Shown: positions 16,859 through 25,479, counted from the stretch's first letter. The stretch: 32,535 nucleotides of DNA from Rhodospirillaceae bacterium (GCA_018660305.1 JABJKO010000006.1:1-32535), one strand, 5' to 3'. Made by a program: numbers and translations. Notes: generated by a model not told the origin, from the letters alone.

Positions 16859-18469
16859 TCAGGCGGCGGCGTGGATGCCCGCCTTGTTGACCTCATCACC
16901 CACATGGCTTTCGAACTGCTTGAAGTTCGCCTCGAACTGCTTGGCCAGGTCCTGCGCGGTATCGTCATAGGCGCCCTTGTCGGTCCAGGTGTTGCGCGGG
17001 GCCAGCACTTCGGCGGGCACATCGGGGCAACCGTCCGGAACCAGCAGACCGAAATTGGGATCCGCGACCACGCCCACCGAGGCCAGCTTGCCATCCAGCG
17101 CGGCGCGGACCATGGCCCGGGTATGGGCAATCTTCATGCGCTCGCCCACACCGTAGGCGCCGCCGCTCCAGCCCGTATTGACCAGCCAGCAATTGGCCTT
17201 GTGCTTGGAAATCCGTTCGCCCAGCAACTTGGCATAGACCGCGGGATGACGCGGCAGGAACGGCGCGCCAAAGCAGGTGGAGAAGGTGGCTTCGGCACCG
17301 CTGGTCATGCCGCGTTCGGTACCGGCCACCTTGGCCGTGTAGCCGGACAGGAAATGATACATGGCCTGTTCCGCCGTCATTTTGCTGATGGGCGGCAGCA
17401 CGCCGAACGCGTCGGCGGTCAGCATGATGATATTGTCGGGATGACCGCCCATGCCGGTGTCGCTGATATTGTCGAGATAAGTCAGCGGGTAGGACGAGCG
17501 GGCGTTTTCGGCCAGCGACCCATCATCGAAATCGGGCGCGCGGGTGACCGGGTCGAGCACGACGTTTTCCAGGATGGTCCCGAAGCGGCGCGACGCCGCG
17601 TAGATTTCAGGCTCCGCCTCGGCCGACAGATTGATGGTCTTGGCGTAGCAACCGCCTTCGAAATTGAACACGCCGTTATCGGACCAGCCATGCTCGTCAT
17701 CGCCGATGAGAGTACGGGTCGAATCCGACGACAGGGTGGTTTTCCCGGTACCGGACAGGCCGAAGAAAATGGCCGTGTCGCCCTTGGGTCCGATATTGGA
17801 CGAGCAATGCATGGTCATGACGCCCAGCGCCGGCAGGATCCAGTTCATGACACCGAAGATACTTTTCTTGATCTCGCCGGTGTAATGGCTGCCGGCCACG
17901 AGAACGGTTTTCTTCGGAATGTTCACCAGGATGCAGACTTCGCTGCCGGTCCCGTCGGTTTCGGGAATGGAATGGAAGTCGGGCGCCTGAATGACCGTCC
18001 ATTCGGGCTTGAAGCCGGCCCGTTCGGCGTCCGGCGGCAGGATAAACATGTTCCGCGCGAACAGGCTGTGCCAGGCATTCTCGGTCACGATGCGAACCGG
18101 CAGGCGGTAGGTCGGATCGGCGCCGCAATAGCAATCCTGCACGAAGGCTTCCTTGTCCTTGAAGTAATCCATCATGCGGGCATGGACGATGTCGAACTTA
18201 TCGGCACCGATGGGCTGATTGACGGGGCCCCACCAGACGTCGTCCTGAATGGACGGATCCTCGACCATGAATTTATCTTTTGGCGACCGGCCGGTATATT
18301 CGCCGGTCTCCGTCACGAAGGCTCCATCGATCGAAAGCACGCCTTCCTTCCGGCGCAATCCGGCTTCGTAAAGCGCCGGCGCAGCCTGGTTCCAGTGAAT
18401 AGTGGAAGAACCGGTAAGGCCGTGATTATCAAGGCCATAATTGCAAACGTATGGTCCGATCTGGTCCAT
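16859..18469 (-). CDS. pckA: phosphoenolpyruvate carboxykinase (ATP)
   Basis: This 536-residue enzyme converts oxaloacetate and ATP to phosphoenolpyruvate, CO2 and ADP, the entry step of gluconeogenesis. The nucleotide-binding loop GLSGTGKT spans residues 237-244 (Lys243), and the metal-binding motif GDDEHGW begins at 256. The upstream substrate loop TGRSPKDKF begins at 59, and AGSHYTGEIKK lies at about 192-202. Its length is normal for the family. The ATG at 18467-18469 is preceded by AGGAGAG at five bases. The gene lies downstream of a HugZ-like gene on the same strand and opposite chvI-chvG, an arrangement known in Rhizobiales-like genomes. A perfect palindrome lies in its leader. Confidence 0.98.
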   Translation of the reverse strand: MDQIGPYVCNYGLDNHGLTGSSTIHWNQAAPALYEAGLRRKEGVLSIDGAFVTETGEYTGRSPKDKFMVEDPSIQDDVWWGPVNQPIGADKFDIVHARMMDYFKDKEAFVQDCYCGADPTYRLPVRIVTENAWHSLFARNMFILPPDAERAGFKPEWTVIQAPDFHSIPETDGTGSEVCILVNIPKKTVLVAGSHYTGEIKKSIFGVMNWILPALGVMTMHCSSNIGPKGDTAIFFGLSGTGKTTLSSDSTRTLIGDDEHGWSDNGVFNFEGGCYAKTINLSAEAEPEIYAASRRFGTILENVVLDPVTRAPDFDDGSLAENARSSYPLTYLDNISDTGMGGHPDNIIMLTADAFGVLPPISKMTAEQAMYHFLSGYTAKVAGTERGMTSGAEATFSTCFGAPFLPRHPAVYAKLLGERISKHKANCWLVNTGWSGGAYGVGERMKIAHTRAMVRAALDGKLASVGVVADPNFGLLVPDGCPDVPAEVLAPRNTWTDKGAYDDTAQDLAKQFEANFKQFESHVGDEVNKAGIHAAA

Positions 18470-18491
18470 TTTTCTCTCCTGAAACGAATGG

Positions 18492-18509
18492 CGCCGGATC
18501 GATCCGGCG
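18492..18509. repeat. 18-bp perfect palindrome in the pckA leader
   Basis: The sequence CGCCGGATC-GATCCGGCG is its own reverse complement and lies 23 bases upstream of the pckA ATG. On the pckA strand it is preceded by TTTTTGATA. It may be an operator or an mRNA hairpin. The same core, with one extra central base, recurs at 21935-21955. Confidence 0.5.
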
Positions 18510-18602
18510 TATCAAAAATCGCCGGTAGCCCATGCCCCGGCGGGTAAGATTGCGGCCAACATACTCACTCGACCGCGCGACTTCAAGACGGGTGCGGGAC
18601 AG

Positions 18603-19331
18603 TTATCCACTGTCCTTCCGCGCCTTGTGGACAAGTTTGACGAGTGCCGCCCGGGCCTCTTCGGCAGAGCCGACAGGCTGCTCGAAATCGATGCGCGTCA
18701 CCGTGCCGCCACAGCGCAGATCGAACCCCTCCGGATCCAGACCGGTCATGGTCCAGCCCTGACAATCGTGCCCCGCGAGCACGGTCGCATAAAGCTGAAC
18801 CGCGTCTTCATGATCGTCATTCATATGGGTGATAATTTCGCCTTCGGCGGCGCGGAGTTCGTCCGCCGGACCTGCATCGCCTCGGAAATCAGACGCCTCG
18901 ATCCAGTGGATCGCGCCAAAACCGGCAACCATATGAACCCGTTCCACGGTGACCCGGTAAAGCGCGAAATCGGCAAATCCGCCATACAGGGCGGCATCGG
19001 GGTGACGCGCGACATAGCGGGCAGCCAGATCTTCCTGATCGCATTTTACCGCGTGCCCGACCAGGGTAACCCGGGCGCCGGTCAGGGGATTTTCCAGCCC
19101 CACCGTGCCGTCGATCAGCAGGCTGACGCGATCCTCCGACAGGATATTCTGCGTATGCTCGGCCAGTTCAGAGATCATCAGCAGGGGATTGGCCTCGAAA
19201 TCACAGGCTATCATCACCAGCGACGCGTAGGGCCAGCCATCCTGCTTCAGGGCGCTGGCCAGGGCGGCCCGGTCGGTGGCGCGGACCAGGGCCCGTGCCT
19301 GGGCCCCGAGTTCGCTCTTTGGCAGTGCCAT
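18603..19331 (-). CDS. HugZ-like pyridoxamine-phosphate-oxidase-fold protein with DUF2470 domain
   Basis: This 242-residue cytoplasmic protein has an N-terminal split-barrel flavin-binding-type domain (about 10-150; DGWPYASLVMIACDF, LLIDGTVGLENPLTGARVTLVG) and a C-terminal DUF2470 domain (about 160-235; HMNDDHEDAVQLYA, with His169 and His174). Proteins of this shape include the haem-degrading HugZ/HutZ family and chloroplast GluTR-binding proteins, so binding or breakdown of haem is the likeliest role. Haem oxygenase activity itself cannot be shown from sequence. A GGGAGAAGGG stretch precedes the ATG. It lies upstream of pckA on the same strand, 133 bases away, and diverges from chvI across 181 bases. 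Confidence 0.85.
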   Translation of the reverse strand: MALPKSELGAQARALVRATDRAALASALKQDGWPYASLVMIACDFEANPLLMISELAEHTQNILSEDRVSLLIDGTVGLENPLTGARVTLVGHAVKCDQEDLAARYVARHPDAALYGGFADFALYRVTVERVHMVAGFGAIHWIEASDFRGDAGPADELRAAEGEIITHMNDDHEDAVQLYATVLAGHDCQGWTMTGLDPEGFDLRCGGTVTRIDFEQPVGSAEEARAALVKLVHKARKDSG

Positions 19332-19512
19332 GATGACCCTTCTCCCGGCTGGAATAACCCGCTTTTACCGCGTTTCTGCGCCACTATTCCAGAAAACCAT
19401 CTCAATTACGTCAAAAAGTGGTTTACTCTTCCGCCAATGCCCCAATTACGCCTCAATCGGGCGGTAACCAACAACCCCGCACGTACCGGGTGAGCAAAAT
19501 GGAGAACACCTA

Positions 19513-20214
19513 ATGGGCCATACCATTGCCTTGGTCGATGACGACCAGAACATTCTGGCATCGGTGTCCATGGCGCTCGAAGCGGAGGGCTTCACCGTCA
19601 GGACCTTCACCGATGGCGATACCGCCCTGCATGGTCTGACGTCGCGGCCGGCGGATCTTGCCATTCTCGATATCAAGATGCCGCGCATGGACGGCATGGA
19701 AGTCCTGCAGCAATTGCGGCGGCAAAGCGATATGCCGGTGATTTTCCTGACCTCCAAGGATGAAGAGGTCGATGAAATCATGGGGCTGCGCATGGGCGCC
19801 GACGATTATGTCAAAAAGCCCTTTTCCCAACGGCTGCTGCTCGAACGCATCAATGTTCTGCTGCGGCGGCGCGATCGTATAGGGATGGAGGATGACGGGG
19901 TGGATGCGGAGCCGCCGATAAACCGGGGCAGCCTCACCCTCGATTCCTCCCGGCACCTTTGCACATGGAACGGTGAATCGGTAAACCTGACGGTAACCGA
20001 GTTTCTGATCGTCAAGGCGCTGGCAGTCCGGCCCGGCCATGTCAAAAGCCGCGATCAGCTGATGGACGCCGCCTATGGGGAACATATCTATGTCGACGAC
20101 CGAACCATCGACAGCCATATCAAACGGCTGCGCAAGAAATTCAAGGTGGTCGATGACGATTTCGAGCAGGTCGAAACCCTCTACGGCATCGGATACCGCT
20201 ACCGCGAAGAATAG
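19513..20214 (+). CDS. chvI: OmpR-family response regulator ChvI
   Basis: This 233-residue regulator has a receiver domain (about 3-118) with acidic pocket D10-D11, phospho-acceptor D53 ([13 protein letters not shown]), LTSK and VKKPF, followed by an OmpR-type winged-helix DNA-binding domain (about 140-232; [28 protein letters not shown]). With ChvG it forms the envelope/acid-sensing system of Alphaproteobacteria. Identity rests on the sequence style plus the genes around it: pckA divergent, chvG directly downstream, rapZ and PTS genes further on. GGAG precedes the ATG at about eight bases. Confidence 0.92.
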   Translation: MGHTIALVDDDQNILASVSMALEAEGFTVRTFTDGDTALHGLTSRPADLAILDIKMPRMDGMEVLQQLRRQSDMPVIFLTSKDEEVDEIMGLRMGADDYVKKPFSQRLLLERINVLLRRRDRIGMEDDGVDAEPPINRGSLTLDSSRHLCTWNGESVNLTVTEFLIVKALAVRPGHVKSRDQLMDAAYGEHIYVDDRTIDSHIKRLRKKFKVVDDDFEQVETLYGIGYRYREE

Positions 20215-20226
20215 GCTCCCTTAATC

Positions 20227-21876
20227 TTGGCGCGGCGAAACACCGACGCAAGATCCGATCGGCACGGCGCCAGCCCGCGGCAGCGCCGGCGGCGGCTGAT
20301 ATCGCCGCTGACACGGCGTATTCTGACCATCAATATCCTCGCGCTCGCGCTATTGCTGGCGGGCCTGCTTTATCTCGGCAAGTACGAGGAAAATCTGATC
20401 GAAGCCGAATTTCAGGCGCTGGCGACCGAAGGCGAGATCTTCGCCGGGGCGCTGGGCCAGGGCGCCTATGGCACGCAGCCGGACGGCAAAACGATCCTGA
20501 GACCGGAAGTCGCCGCCCCCATGCTGCGGCGGCTTGTGCTGCCAACCCGGACCCGGGCCCGGCTATTTTCCGCGGACGGCGGGTTGATCGCCGATAGCCG
20601 CATCCTGCTGGGCCCGGAAGGGGCACCGGTACAAATCATCAACCTGCCGCCACCGGATGATAAAAGCGGTGTCGGGGGCGTGATTGTCACCCTTTACGAA
20701 AACCTTCTGGCCCGGCTTCCCGGCCGCCGCCACTTGGCGCGCTACCAGGAACGCCGCGATCAAAAGGCGGCAGACTACGATGAAGTGGTCAAGGCGCAGG
20801 CCGGAAGCATCGGCAGGATATTGCGGGCCAATGACAGCGGTGGGCTGGTCATCAGCGTCGCGGTCCCGGTTCAGCGCTTCAAGCAAATTCTGGGAGTTGT
20901 CCTGCTGACCACCAGTGGCACTACCGTCGACGAGACCGTCCGGTCCGTCCGGTTCGATATTCTGAAAATCTTCGGCGTCGCGCTGGCCGTCACGATTCTA
21001 CTGTCCCTCTATCTGGCCGGCTCCATCGTACGGCCGCTGCATCGTCTGGCGGAGGCCGCCGACCGTGTCCGGCGGGCGCCGGGACGGGAACGGTCAATTC
21101 CCGATTTCGGCCATCGCCAGGACGAGATCGGGACCCTGGCGCGAGACCTCAACGCCATGACCGACGCACTGTCCGCGCGGCTTGACGCCATTGAAAGCTT
21201 CGCCGCCGATGTGGCCCATGAGATCAAGAATCCGCTGACTTCGCTGCGCAGCGCCGTCGAGACCGCGGCCCGTGTCACCGACCCCGAGCAACAGAAAAAA
21301 TTGATGGGGATCATCCTCGACGACGTCCAGCGGCTCGACCGGCTGATCAGCGACATATCGGATGCCTCGCGGCTCGACACCGAACTCAGCCGGCTCGAGC
21401 ATGAGACCGTGGATTTGGACCGTCTGTTATCGGCCCTGGTGGAAGTCCATCGCACATCGGGTGGTTCGCCGAAATCCGGGCTTACGTTCAAAGTGGGATC
21501 ACCGGGACCTTTCAAGGTCGTTGGCATGGAAAGCCGGCTGGTACAGGTGTTTCAGAATCTCATCACCAACGCCTTTTCCTTCAGCCCGGACGGGGGCCAG
21601 ATAGGGGTTGAAATCCGGCGTGACGGCGCCTGGATCGTGGCGACGGTGGAAGATGAAGGGCCCGGAATACCGGCGGGCGGGCTGGCAAAGATCTTCGACC
21701 GGTTTTACAGCGAGCGCCCGGAGGGCGAGCGGTTTGGCACCCATTCAGGTCTGGGTCTGAGCATCTCCCGCCAAATCGTGGAGGCCCATAGCGGCCACAT
21801 CCGGGCGGAAAACCGCACCGGCACTTCCGGCGCCGTCACCGGCGCCCGATTTGTCGTGACCATCCCCACGGCATGA
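20227..21876 (+). CDS. chvG: sensor histidine kinase ChvG
   Basis: This 549-residue membrane kinase has a basic N-terminal tail, a first helix at about 33-51 (INILALALLLAGLLYLG), a periplasmic sensor region to about 240, a second helix at about 245-267 (GVALAVTILLSLYLAGSIV) and a HAMP linker. The phospho-acceptor is His331 (DVAHEIKNPLTSLRSA). The ATPase has the N box NLITNAFSFSPDGG and the G boxes DEGPGIP and HSGLGLSIS. The only available start is TTG at 20227, 12 bases after the chvI stop in the same reading frame; no ATG or GTG precedes the first helix. No clear ribosome site is visible, so translation may be coupled to chvI. It should phosphorylate ChvI. Confidence 0.92.
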   Translation: MARRNTDARSDRHGASPRQRRRRLISPLTRRILTINILALALLLAGLLYLGKYEENLIEAEFQALATEGEIFAGALGQGAYGTQPDGKTILRPEVAAPMLRRLVLPTRTRARLFSADGGLIADSRILLGPEGAPVQIINLPPPDDKSGVGGVIVTLYENLLARLPGRRHLARYQERRDQKAADYDEVVKAQAGSIGRILRANDSGGLVISVAVPVQRFKQILGVVLLTTSGTTVDETVRSVRFDILKIFGVALAVTILLSLYLAGSIVRPLHRLAEAADRVRRAPGRERSIPDFGHRQDEIGTLARDLNAMTDALSARLDAIESFAADVAHEIKNPLTSLRSAVETAARVTDPEQQKKLMGIILDDVQRLDRLISDISDASRLDTELSRLEHETVDLDRLLSALVEVHRTSGGSPKSGLTFKVGSPGPFKVVGMESRLVQVFQNLITNAFSFSPDGGQIGVEIRRDGAWIVATVEDEGPGIPAGGLAKIFDRFYSERPEGERFGTHSGLGLSISRQIVEAHSGHIRAENRTGTSGAVTGARFVVTIPTA

Positions 21877-21889
21877 ATAACCGCGCTAA

Positions 21890-22087
21890 TCAGGCGGCGC
21901 GATCAATGAACGGTTTCGGCGGCTCCATGGGTGGCCGCCGGATCTGATCCGGCGGTATGCGAATTTCCGGTACCTCTTCCGGCTTGGGCGGGAAGAAATC
22001 CGGCGGTATTCTGATGTCGCTCCTGGGCACCCGAACAATTGGCTCTTTCGGCGGTGCCTTTGGCGGACGCGGTACGGGGTCAGGCAT
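21890..22087 (-). CDS. possible small proline-rich protein, function unknown
   Basis: This 65-residue ORF encodes MPDPVPRPPKAPPKEP at the start and an imperfect repeat, IRIPPDFFPPKPEEVP followed by IRIPPDQIRRPPMEPPKP. About one third of the residues are proline, with alternating basic and acidic groups, so it is probably extended and unfolded. It has no signal peptide or membrane helix. AGGGGG lies eight bases before the ATG at 22085-22087. It reads against its neighbours, in the gap between chvG and rapZ where relatives carry hprK. A GC-rich intergenic stretch can give such an ORF by chance, so coding is not certain. Confidence 0.45.
   Translation of the reverse strand: MPDPVPRPPKAPPKEPIVRVPRSDIRIPPDFFPPKPEEVPEIRIPPDQIRRPPMEPPKPFIDRAA
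21935..21955. repeat. 10-bp perfect inverted repeat sharing its core with the pckA leader palindrome
   Basis: CCGCCGGATC and GATCCGGCGG face each other across one T. The core GCCGGATC/GATCCGGC is the same as at 18492-18509. Here it lies inside the small proline-rich ORF, where it spells part of the I-R-R-P-P/PPDQ repeat, so it may be only a by-product of codon choice. Confidence 0.4.
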
Positions 22088-22255
22088 CGTTTTCCCCCCT
22101 GACACGGTGACAGCGAACTCGGTTCAACACCGGCAGTGTAGCGCAGTCAGCGCCTTACTCAACATGAATGTTAATGATGAATGTTGGCAAAAAGGCCGGA
22201 GAGGATGCACAATTCTTCTCCTTCGAGATGCAAAATACGTTACTATCCGCCTGTC

Positions 22256-23233
22256 ATGAACAGATCCACCCGGACCAAACACCAGCCAACACAAGATCGG
22301 AACAAATCCAGCGGGCCGACGCGCCTGGTGCTGATTTCCGGCATGTCGGGGGCGGGTAAATCAACCACGCTGAAGGCACTCGAGGATCTCGGCTATGAAG
22401 CGGTGGACAATCTGCCACTGTCGCTGCTGGGCAATCTGGTGGGTTTGCAGGGCGGCACGGCAGGGCCGCTGGCCATCGGGGTAGACATTCGAACCCGTGA
22501 TTTTGGCGTGGATGCGCTGATTCAGGAAATCGATGGCTTTATCCGTCGTCCCGACCTGGATGTGCAGGTGGTTTTTCTCGATTGCGACGACGAGATTCTC
22601 CGGCAGCGCTACACCGAAACGCGGCGCCGCCACCCCATGGCGGATGAGCGCCATTCGGTGGCCGGGGAAAAGCTGGAACGGCGCGTCACCGACGGGATAC
22701 AACGTGAGCGGGCCCTGATGAATGAATTACGGGATCGCGCCGATCTTGTGATCGATACGTCGCATTTGTCGCTCAACGACCTGCGGCGCGTCATGACCGG
22801 ACATTTCGCGCTTGATGCCACCGCGACCTTTTCCGTATCGATCCTGTCGTTCTCTTACCGGCATGGGGTTCCCCGGGAAGCGGATCTGGTATTCGACGCC
22901 CGGTTTCTGTCGAACCCGCATTACGAGCCCGATCTGAGGCCGCTGACCGGACTCGATGAGGATGTCGGAAAATTTATCGCCGCGGACCCCGATTTCGAGA
23001 CATTCTTCGGCTCGCTGACTCAGCTTCTGGAACCCCTGTTTCCAAGGTTTCAGGCCGAAGGTAAGAGCTATCTGACCATCGCCGTCGGCTGTACGGGCGG
23101 CCAGCACCGGTCGGTCTATGTGGCGGAACGGCTGGGCGCCTGGTTGTCGTCCCAGCATGAGCAGATTAGCATCACCCACCGGGAATTGCAGGAAAGTCGT
23201 CTGCTGGAGGGCTCCCGAACCCAGGCCAGCTAA
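22256..23233 (+). CDS. rapZ: RapZ-family nucleotide-binding protein
   Basis: This 325-residue protein has the Walker A loop GMSGAGKST at residues 29-37 and the RapZ markers ALEDLGYEAVDNLP and LSFSYRHGVP. The C-terminal region contains AVGCTGGQHRSVYVAE, a conserved metabolite-sensing segment. In E. coli RapZ binds small RNAs and controls GlmS; in Alphaproteobacteria its target is not established and it is usually encoded with PTS genes, as here. I chose the ATG at 22256, followed by a 20-residue polar tail before the domain; an earlier in-frame ATG at 22181 would add 25 unlikely residues. No strong ribosome site is seen. The leader can fold into a short hairpin at 22198-22221. Confidence 0.93.
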   Translation: MNRSTRTKHQPTQDRNKSSGPTRLVLISGMSGAGKSTTLKALEDLGYEAVDNLPLSLLGNLVGLQGGTAGPLAIGVDIRTRDFGVDALIQEIDGFIRRPDLDVQVVFLDCDDEILRQRYTETRRRHPMADERHSVAGEKLERRVTDGIQRERALMNELRDRADLVIDTSHLSLNDLRRVMTGHFALDATATFSVSILSFSYRHGVPREADLVFDARFLSNPHYEPDLRPLTGLDEDVGKFIAADPDFETFFGSLTQLLEPLFPRFQAEGKSYLTIAVGCTGGQHRSVYVAERLGAWLSSQHEQISITHRELQESRLLEGSRTQAS

Positions 23234-23270
23234 GACGGCGCGAACGGCGCAGGGCGGATCAGAACACGGC

Positions 23271-23678
23271 ATGATTGGTATCGTATTAGTGACCCACGGA
23301 CGACTTGGTGAAGAGTTCGTCAGTGCGCTTGAACATATCGTCGGAAAGCAGGACGGCGTCGCCTGTGTCTGCATTCAGCCGGACGACGACATGGAGCGCC
23401 GCCGCCGTGACATTCTCGATGAAATCAACAAGGTGCAAGGCCCCGAGGGAGTCATTCTGCTGACCGACATGTTTGGCGGCACGCCGTCCAACCTGGCGAT
23501 CTCGGTGATGAACGAAACCGCCGTAGAGGTCATCGCCGGCGTCAATCTGCCCATGTTGATCCAGCTCGCCCGGGTCAGAAAATCCCATGATCTCGCCAGC
23601 GCCGTGGGAGAAGTGCAGGAAGCCGGGCGAAAATATATCAACGTCGCCTCTCAGCTTCTCGCCGATCGCACCGGCTGA
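23271..23678 (+). CDS. PTS EIIA component, mannose type (regulatory PTS)
   Basis: This 135-residue cytoplasmic protein is an EIIA-Man domain. The phospho-acceptor is His9 (VLVTHGRLGEEF), and the family block LLTDMFGGTPSN begins at about residue 63. No EIIB or EIIC sugar permease genes are nearby, so it probably works in a regulatory phosphorelay (the EI-Ntr, HPr, EIIA type) rather than in sugar uptake. It lies 37 bases after rapZ and 17 bases before the HPr gene and is probably cotranscribed with them. An AGGGCGGA stretch lies rather far upstream of the ATG. Confidence 0.92.
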   Translation: MIGIVLVTHGRLGEEFVSALEHIVGKQDGVACVCIQPDDDMERRRRDILDEINKVQGPEGVILLTDMFGGTPSNLAISVMNETAVEVIAGVNLPMLIQLARVRKSHDLASAVGEVQEAGRKYINVASQLLADRTG

Positions 23679-23695
23679 TCCTTTCCGATGAACGA

Positions 23696-24007
23696 ATGAC
23701 CTCGACCAAGCCGCCGGTAAAGTCTGGAAAGAAAAAAGCCGCCCTGCGTGGCCGGGCGACCATCGTCAATCAGCGTGGCCTGCATGCAAGAGCGGCGGCC
23801 CGCGTCGCCCAGCTCGCCGAAAGTTTCGACGCGGATCTGACGGTCCATGGCAATGGCCAGTCCGCTTCCGCCCTGTCGATCATGGATTTGTTGCTGCTCG
23901 CTGCCGCGCCCGGCACGCCGGTCGAAGTCTCCGGCACGGGCAAAGGCGCGAAGGAGGCCATTTCGGCGGTGATTGCCCTGATCGAGGCCGGATTTGATGA
24001 GGATTGA
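23696..24007 (+). CDS. ptsH: phosphocarrier protein HPr with basic N-terminal extension
   Basis: This 103-residue protein has the HPr fold with the active His30 followed by Arg32 ([13 protein letters not shown]), and Ser61 in ALSIMDLL. These match His15 and Ser46 of standard HPr exactly when the 15-residue extension [15 protein letters not shown] is subtracted. Ser46 is the target of HPr kinase/phosphorylase, yet no hprK is seen at this locus. It would pass phosphate from an EI protein encoded elsewhere to the EIIA upstream. No good ribosome site precedes the ATG, so the exact start, and hence the length of the extension, is uncertain. Confidence 0.9.
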   Translation: MTSTKPPVKSGKKKAALRGRATIVNQRGLHARAAARVAQLAESFDADLTVHGNGQSASALSIMDLLLLAAAPGTPVEVSGTGKGAKEAISAVIALIEAGFDED

Positions 24008-24061
24008 GCCAATTTGCATGTGGAATGCAGTGGCCCCATGACCGGTTCGGACTTCAGGGGC

Positions 24062-24091
24062 TTGCCATTGACCATACCCGGCTGCTATACG
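24062..24091 (+). promoter_or_regulatory. possible sigma-70-type promoter for ahcY
   Basis: TTGCCA (24062-24067) and TATACG (24086-24091), 18 bases apart, resemble -35 and -10 hexamers. They lie in the 173-base gap between the HPr gene and ahcY. The assignment is by eye from one site; an SAH riboswitch was looked for in this gap and not seen. Confidence 0.3.
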
Positions 24092-24180
24092 GCCTTCCAA
24101 ATCAGCCCCCATTAACTTTTTTTCCAATCGCCCCGTCTATATCACGGCGAGGACCGAGATCACGGATTCAGGAGTCAAGA

Positions 24181-25479
24181 ATGACCAGTGCTAACGACTA
24201 CAAAGTTGCCGATCTTTCGCTCGCAGACTGGGGTCGCAAGGAAATTGCGATCGCCGAAACGGAAATGCCGGGCCTGATGGCGCTGCGCGAGGAACATAAA
24301 GGAAAGAATCCACTGGCGGACGCGCGTATTGTCGGCTGTCTCCATATGACGATCCAGACGGCGGTCCTGATCGAAACGCTGATCGATCTCGGCGCCTCCA
24401 TACGGTGGAGCTCCTGCAATATCTTCTCCACCCAGGATCAGGCAGCCGCGGCCATTGCAGCCGCCGGCATCCCGGTCTTTGCCTGGAAAGGCGAATCCGA
24501 CGAGGAATTCTGGTGGTGCATCGATCAGACCCTGACCGGTCCGGACGGCTGGACACCCAATATGATCCTCGATGACGGTGGCGATTTGACCGCGGTCATG
24601 CATGAAAAACACCCCGACCTTCTGGCCAACATTCGCGGCCTGTCGGAAGAAACCACCACCGGCGTACACCGGCTCTATGAAATGGAGAAGAACGGCACGC
24701 TCGCGGTACCGGCGATCAACGTCAATGATTCGGTGACCAAATCCAAATTCGACAATCTGTATGGCTGCCGCGAAAGCCTGGTGGACGGCATTCGCCGCGC
24801 CACCGACGTGATGCTGGCCGGCAAGACCGCCGTGGTCTGCGGTTATGGCGATGTGGGTAAGGGCTCCGCCGAATCTCTTCGAGTCAGCGGCGCGCGGGTC
24901 CTGGTGACAGAGATCGACCCGATCTGCGCCCTGCAGGCCGCCATGGAAGGGTATGAGGTAACGACCATGGACGAGGCCGCGTCGAATGGCGACATCTTCG
25001 TTACCACCACCGGCAATGTCGATGTCATCACGCACGATCACATGAAGAACATGAAAGATCGCGCCATTGTCTGCAATATCGGCCATTTCGATAGCGAAAT
25101 TCAGATCGAGGAGCTGCGCAAGAATTACCAGTGGCACAACGTGAAGCCACAAGTCGACGAGGTGGAGTTCCCGGACGGCAAGCGCATCATCATTCTGGCC
25201 GAGGGCCGGCTTGTGAATCTGGGCTGTGCGACGGGGCACCCGAGCTTCGTGATGAGCGCGTCCTTCACCAACCAGGTGCTGGCCCAGATCGAGATCTGGG
25301 AGAACCACAAGACCTATGAGAACAAGGTCTATGTGCTGCCCAAACATCTCGACGAAAAGGTCGCGACCCTGCATTTGAGCAAGCTGGGCGTCAAGCTGAC
25401 CAAGCTCACCGACGCACAGGCACAGTATCTGAATCTTGACGTCAGCGGGCCCTATAAACCCGATCATTACAGATACTGA
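24181..25479 (+). CDS. ahcY: adenosylhomocysteinase
   Basis: This 432-residue enzyme reversibly splits S-adenosylhomocysteine to adenosine and homocysteine, keeping methylation reactions running. The NAD-binding Rossmann motif is [14 protein letters not shown]. The catalytic block [20 protein letters not shown] carries the active-site Lys and Asp, and the C-terminus PYKPDHYRY is the family signature. AGGAG lies seven bases before the ATG at 24181; an upstream in-frame start at 24004 gives an unrelated N-terminus and was rejected. It lies between the HPr gene and the DivL-like gene, as in other Alphaproteobacteria. Confidence 0.98.
   Translation: MTSANDYKVADLSLADWGRKEIAIAETEMPGLMALREEHKGKNPLADARIVGCLHMTIQTAVLIETLIDLGASIRWSSCNIFSTQDQAAAAIAAAGIPVFAWKGESDEEFWWCIDQTLTGPDGWTPNMILDDGGDLTAVMHEKHPDLLANIRGLSEETTTGVHRLYEMEKNGTLAVPAINVNDSVTKSKFDNLYGCRESLVDGIRRATDVMLAGKTAVVCGYGDVGKGSAESLRVSGARVLVTEIDPICALQAAMEGYEVTTMDEAASNGDIFVTTTGNVDVITHDHMKNMKDRAIVCNIGHFDSEIQIEELRKNYQWHNVKPQVDEVEFPDGKRIIILAEGRLVNLGCATGHPSFVMSASFTNQVLAQIEIWENHKTYENKVYVLPKHLDEKVATLHLSKLGVKLTKLTDAQAQYLNLDVSGPYKPDHYRY

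Noticed and set aside
16871..18547. 558-codon open frame antisense to pckA
   Set aside because: pckA has all family motifs on the other strand; GC-rich codon bias leaves long open antisense frames. The antisense product resembles no known family.
24008..24180. SAH or SAM riboswitch before ahcY
   Set aside because: None of the conserved riboswitch core sequences I know could be matched by eye; a covariance-model search would settle it.
24004..24180. Upstream extension of ahcY
   Set aside because: It has no family similarity, and a good ribosome site precedes the ATG at 24181.
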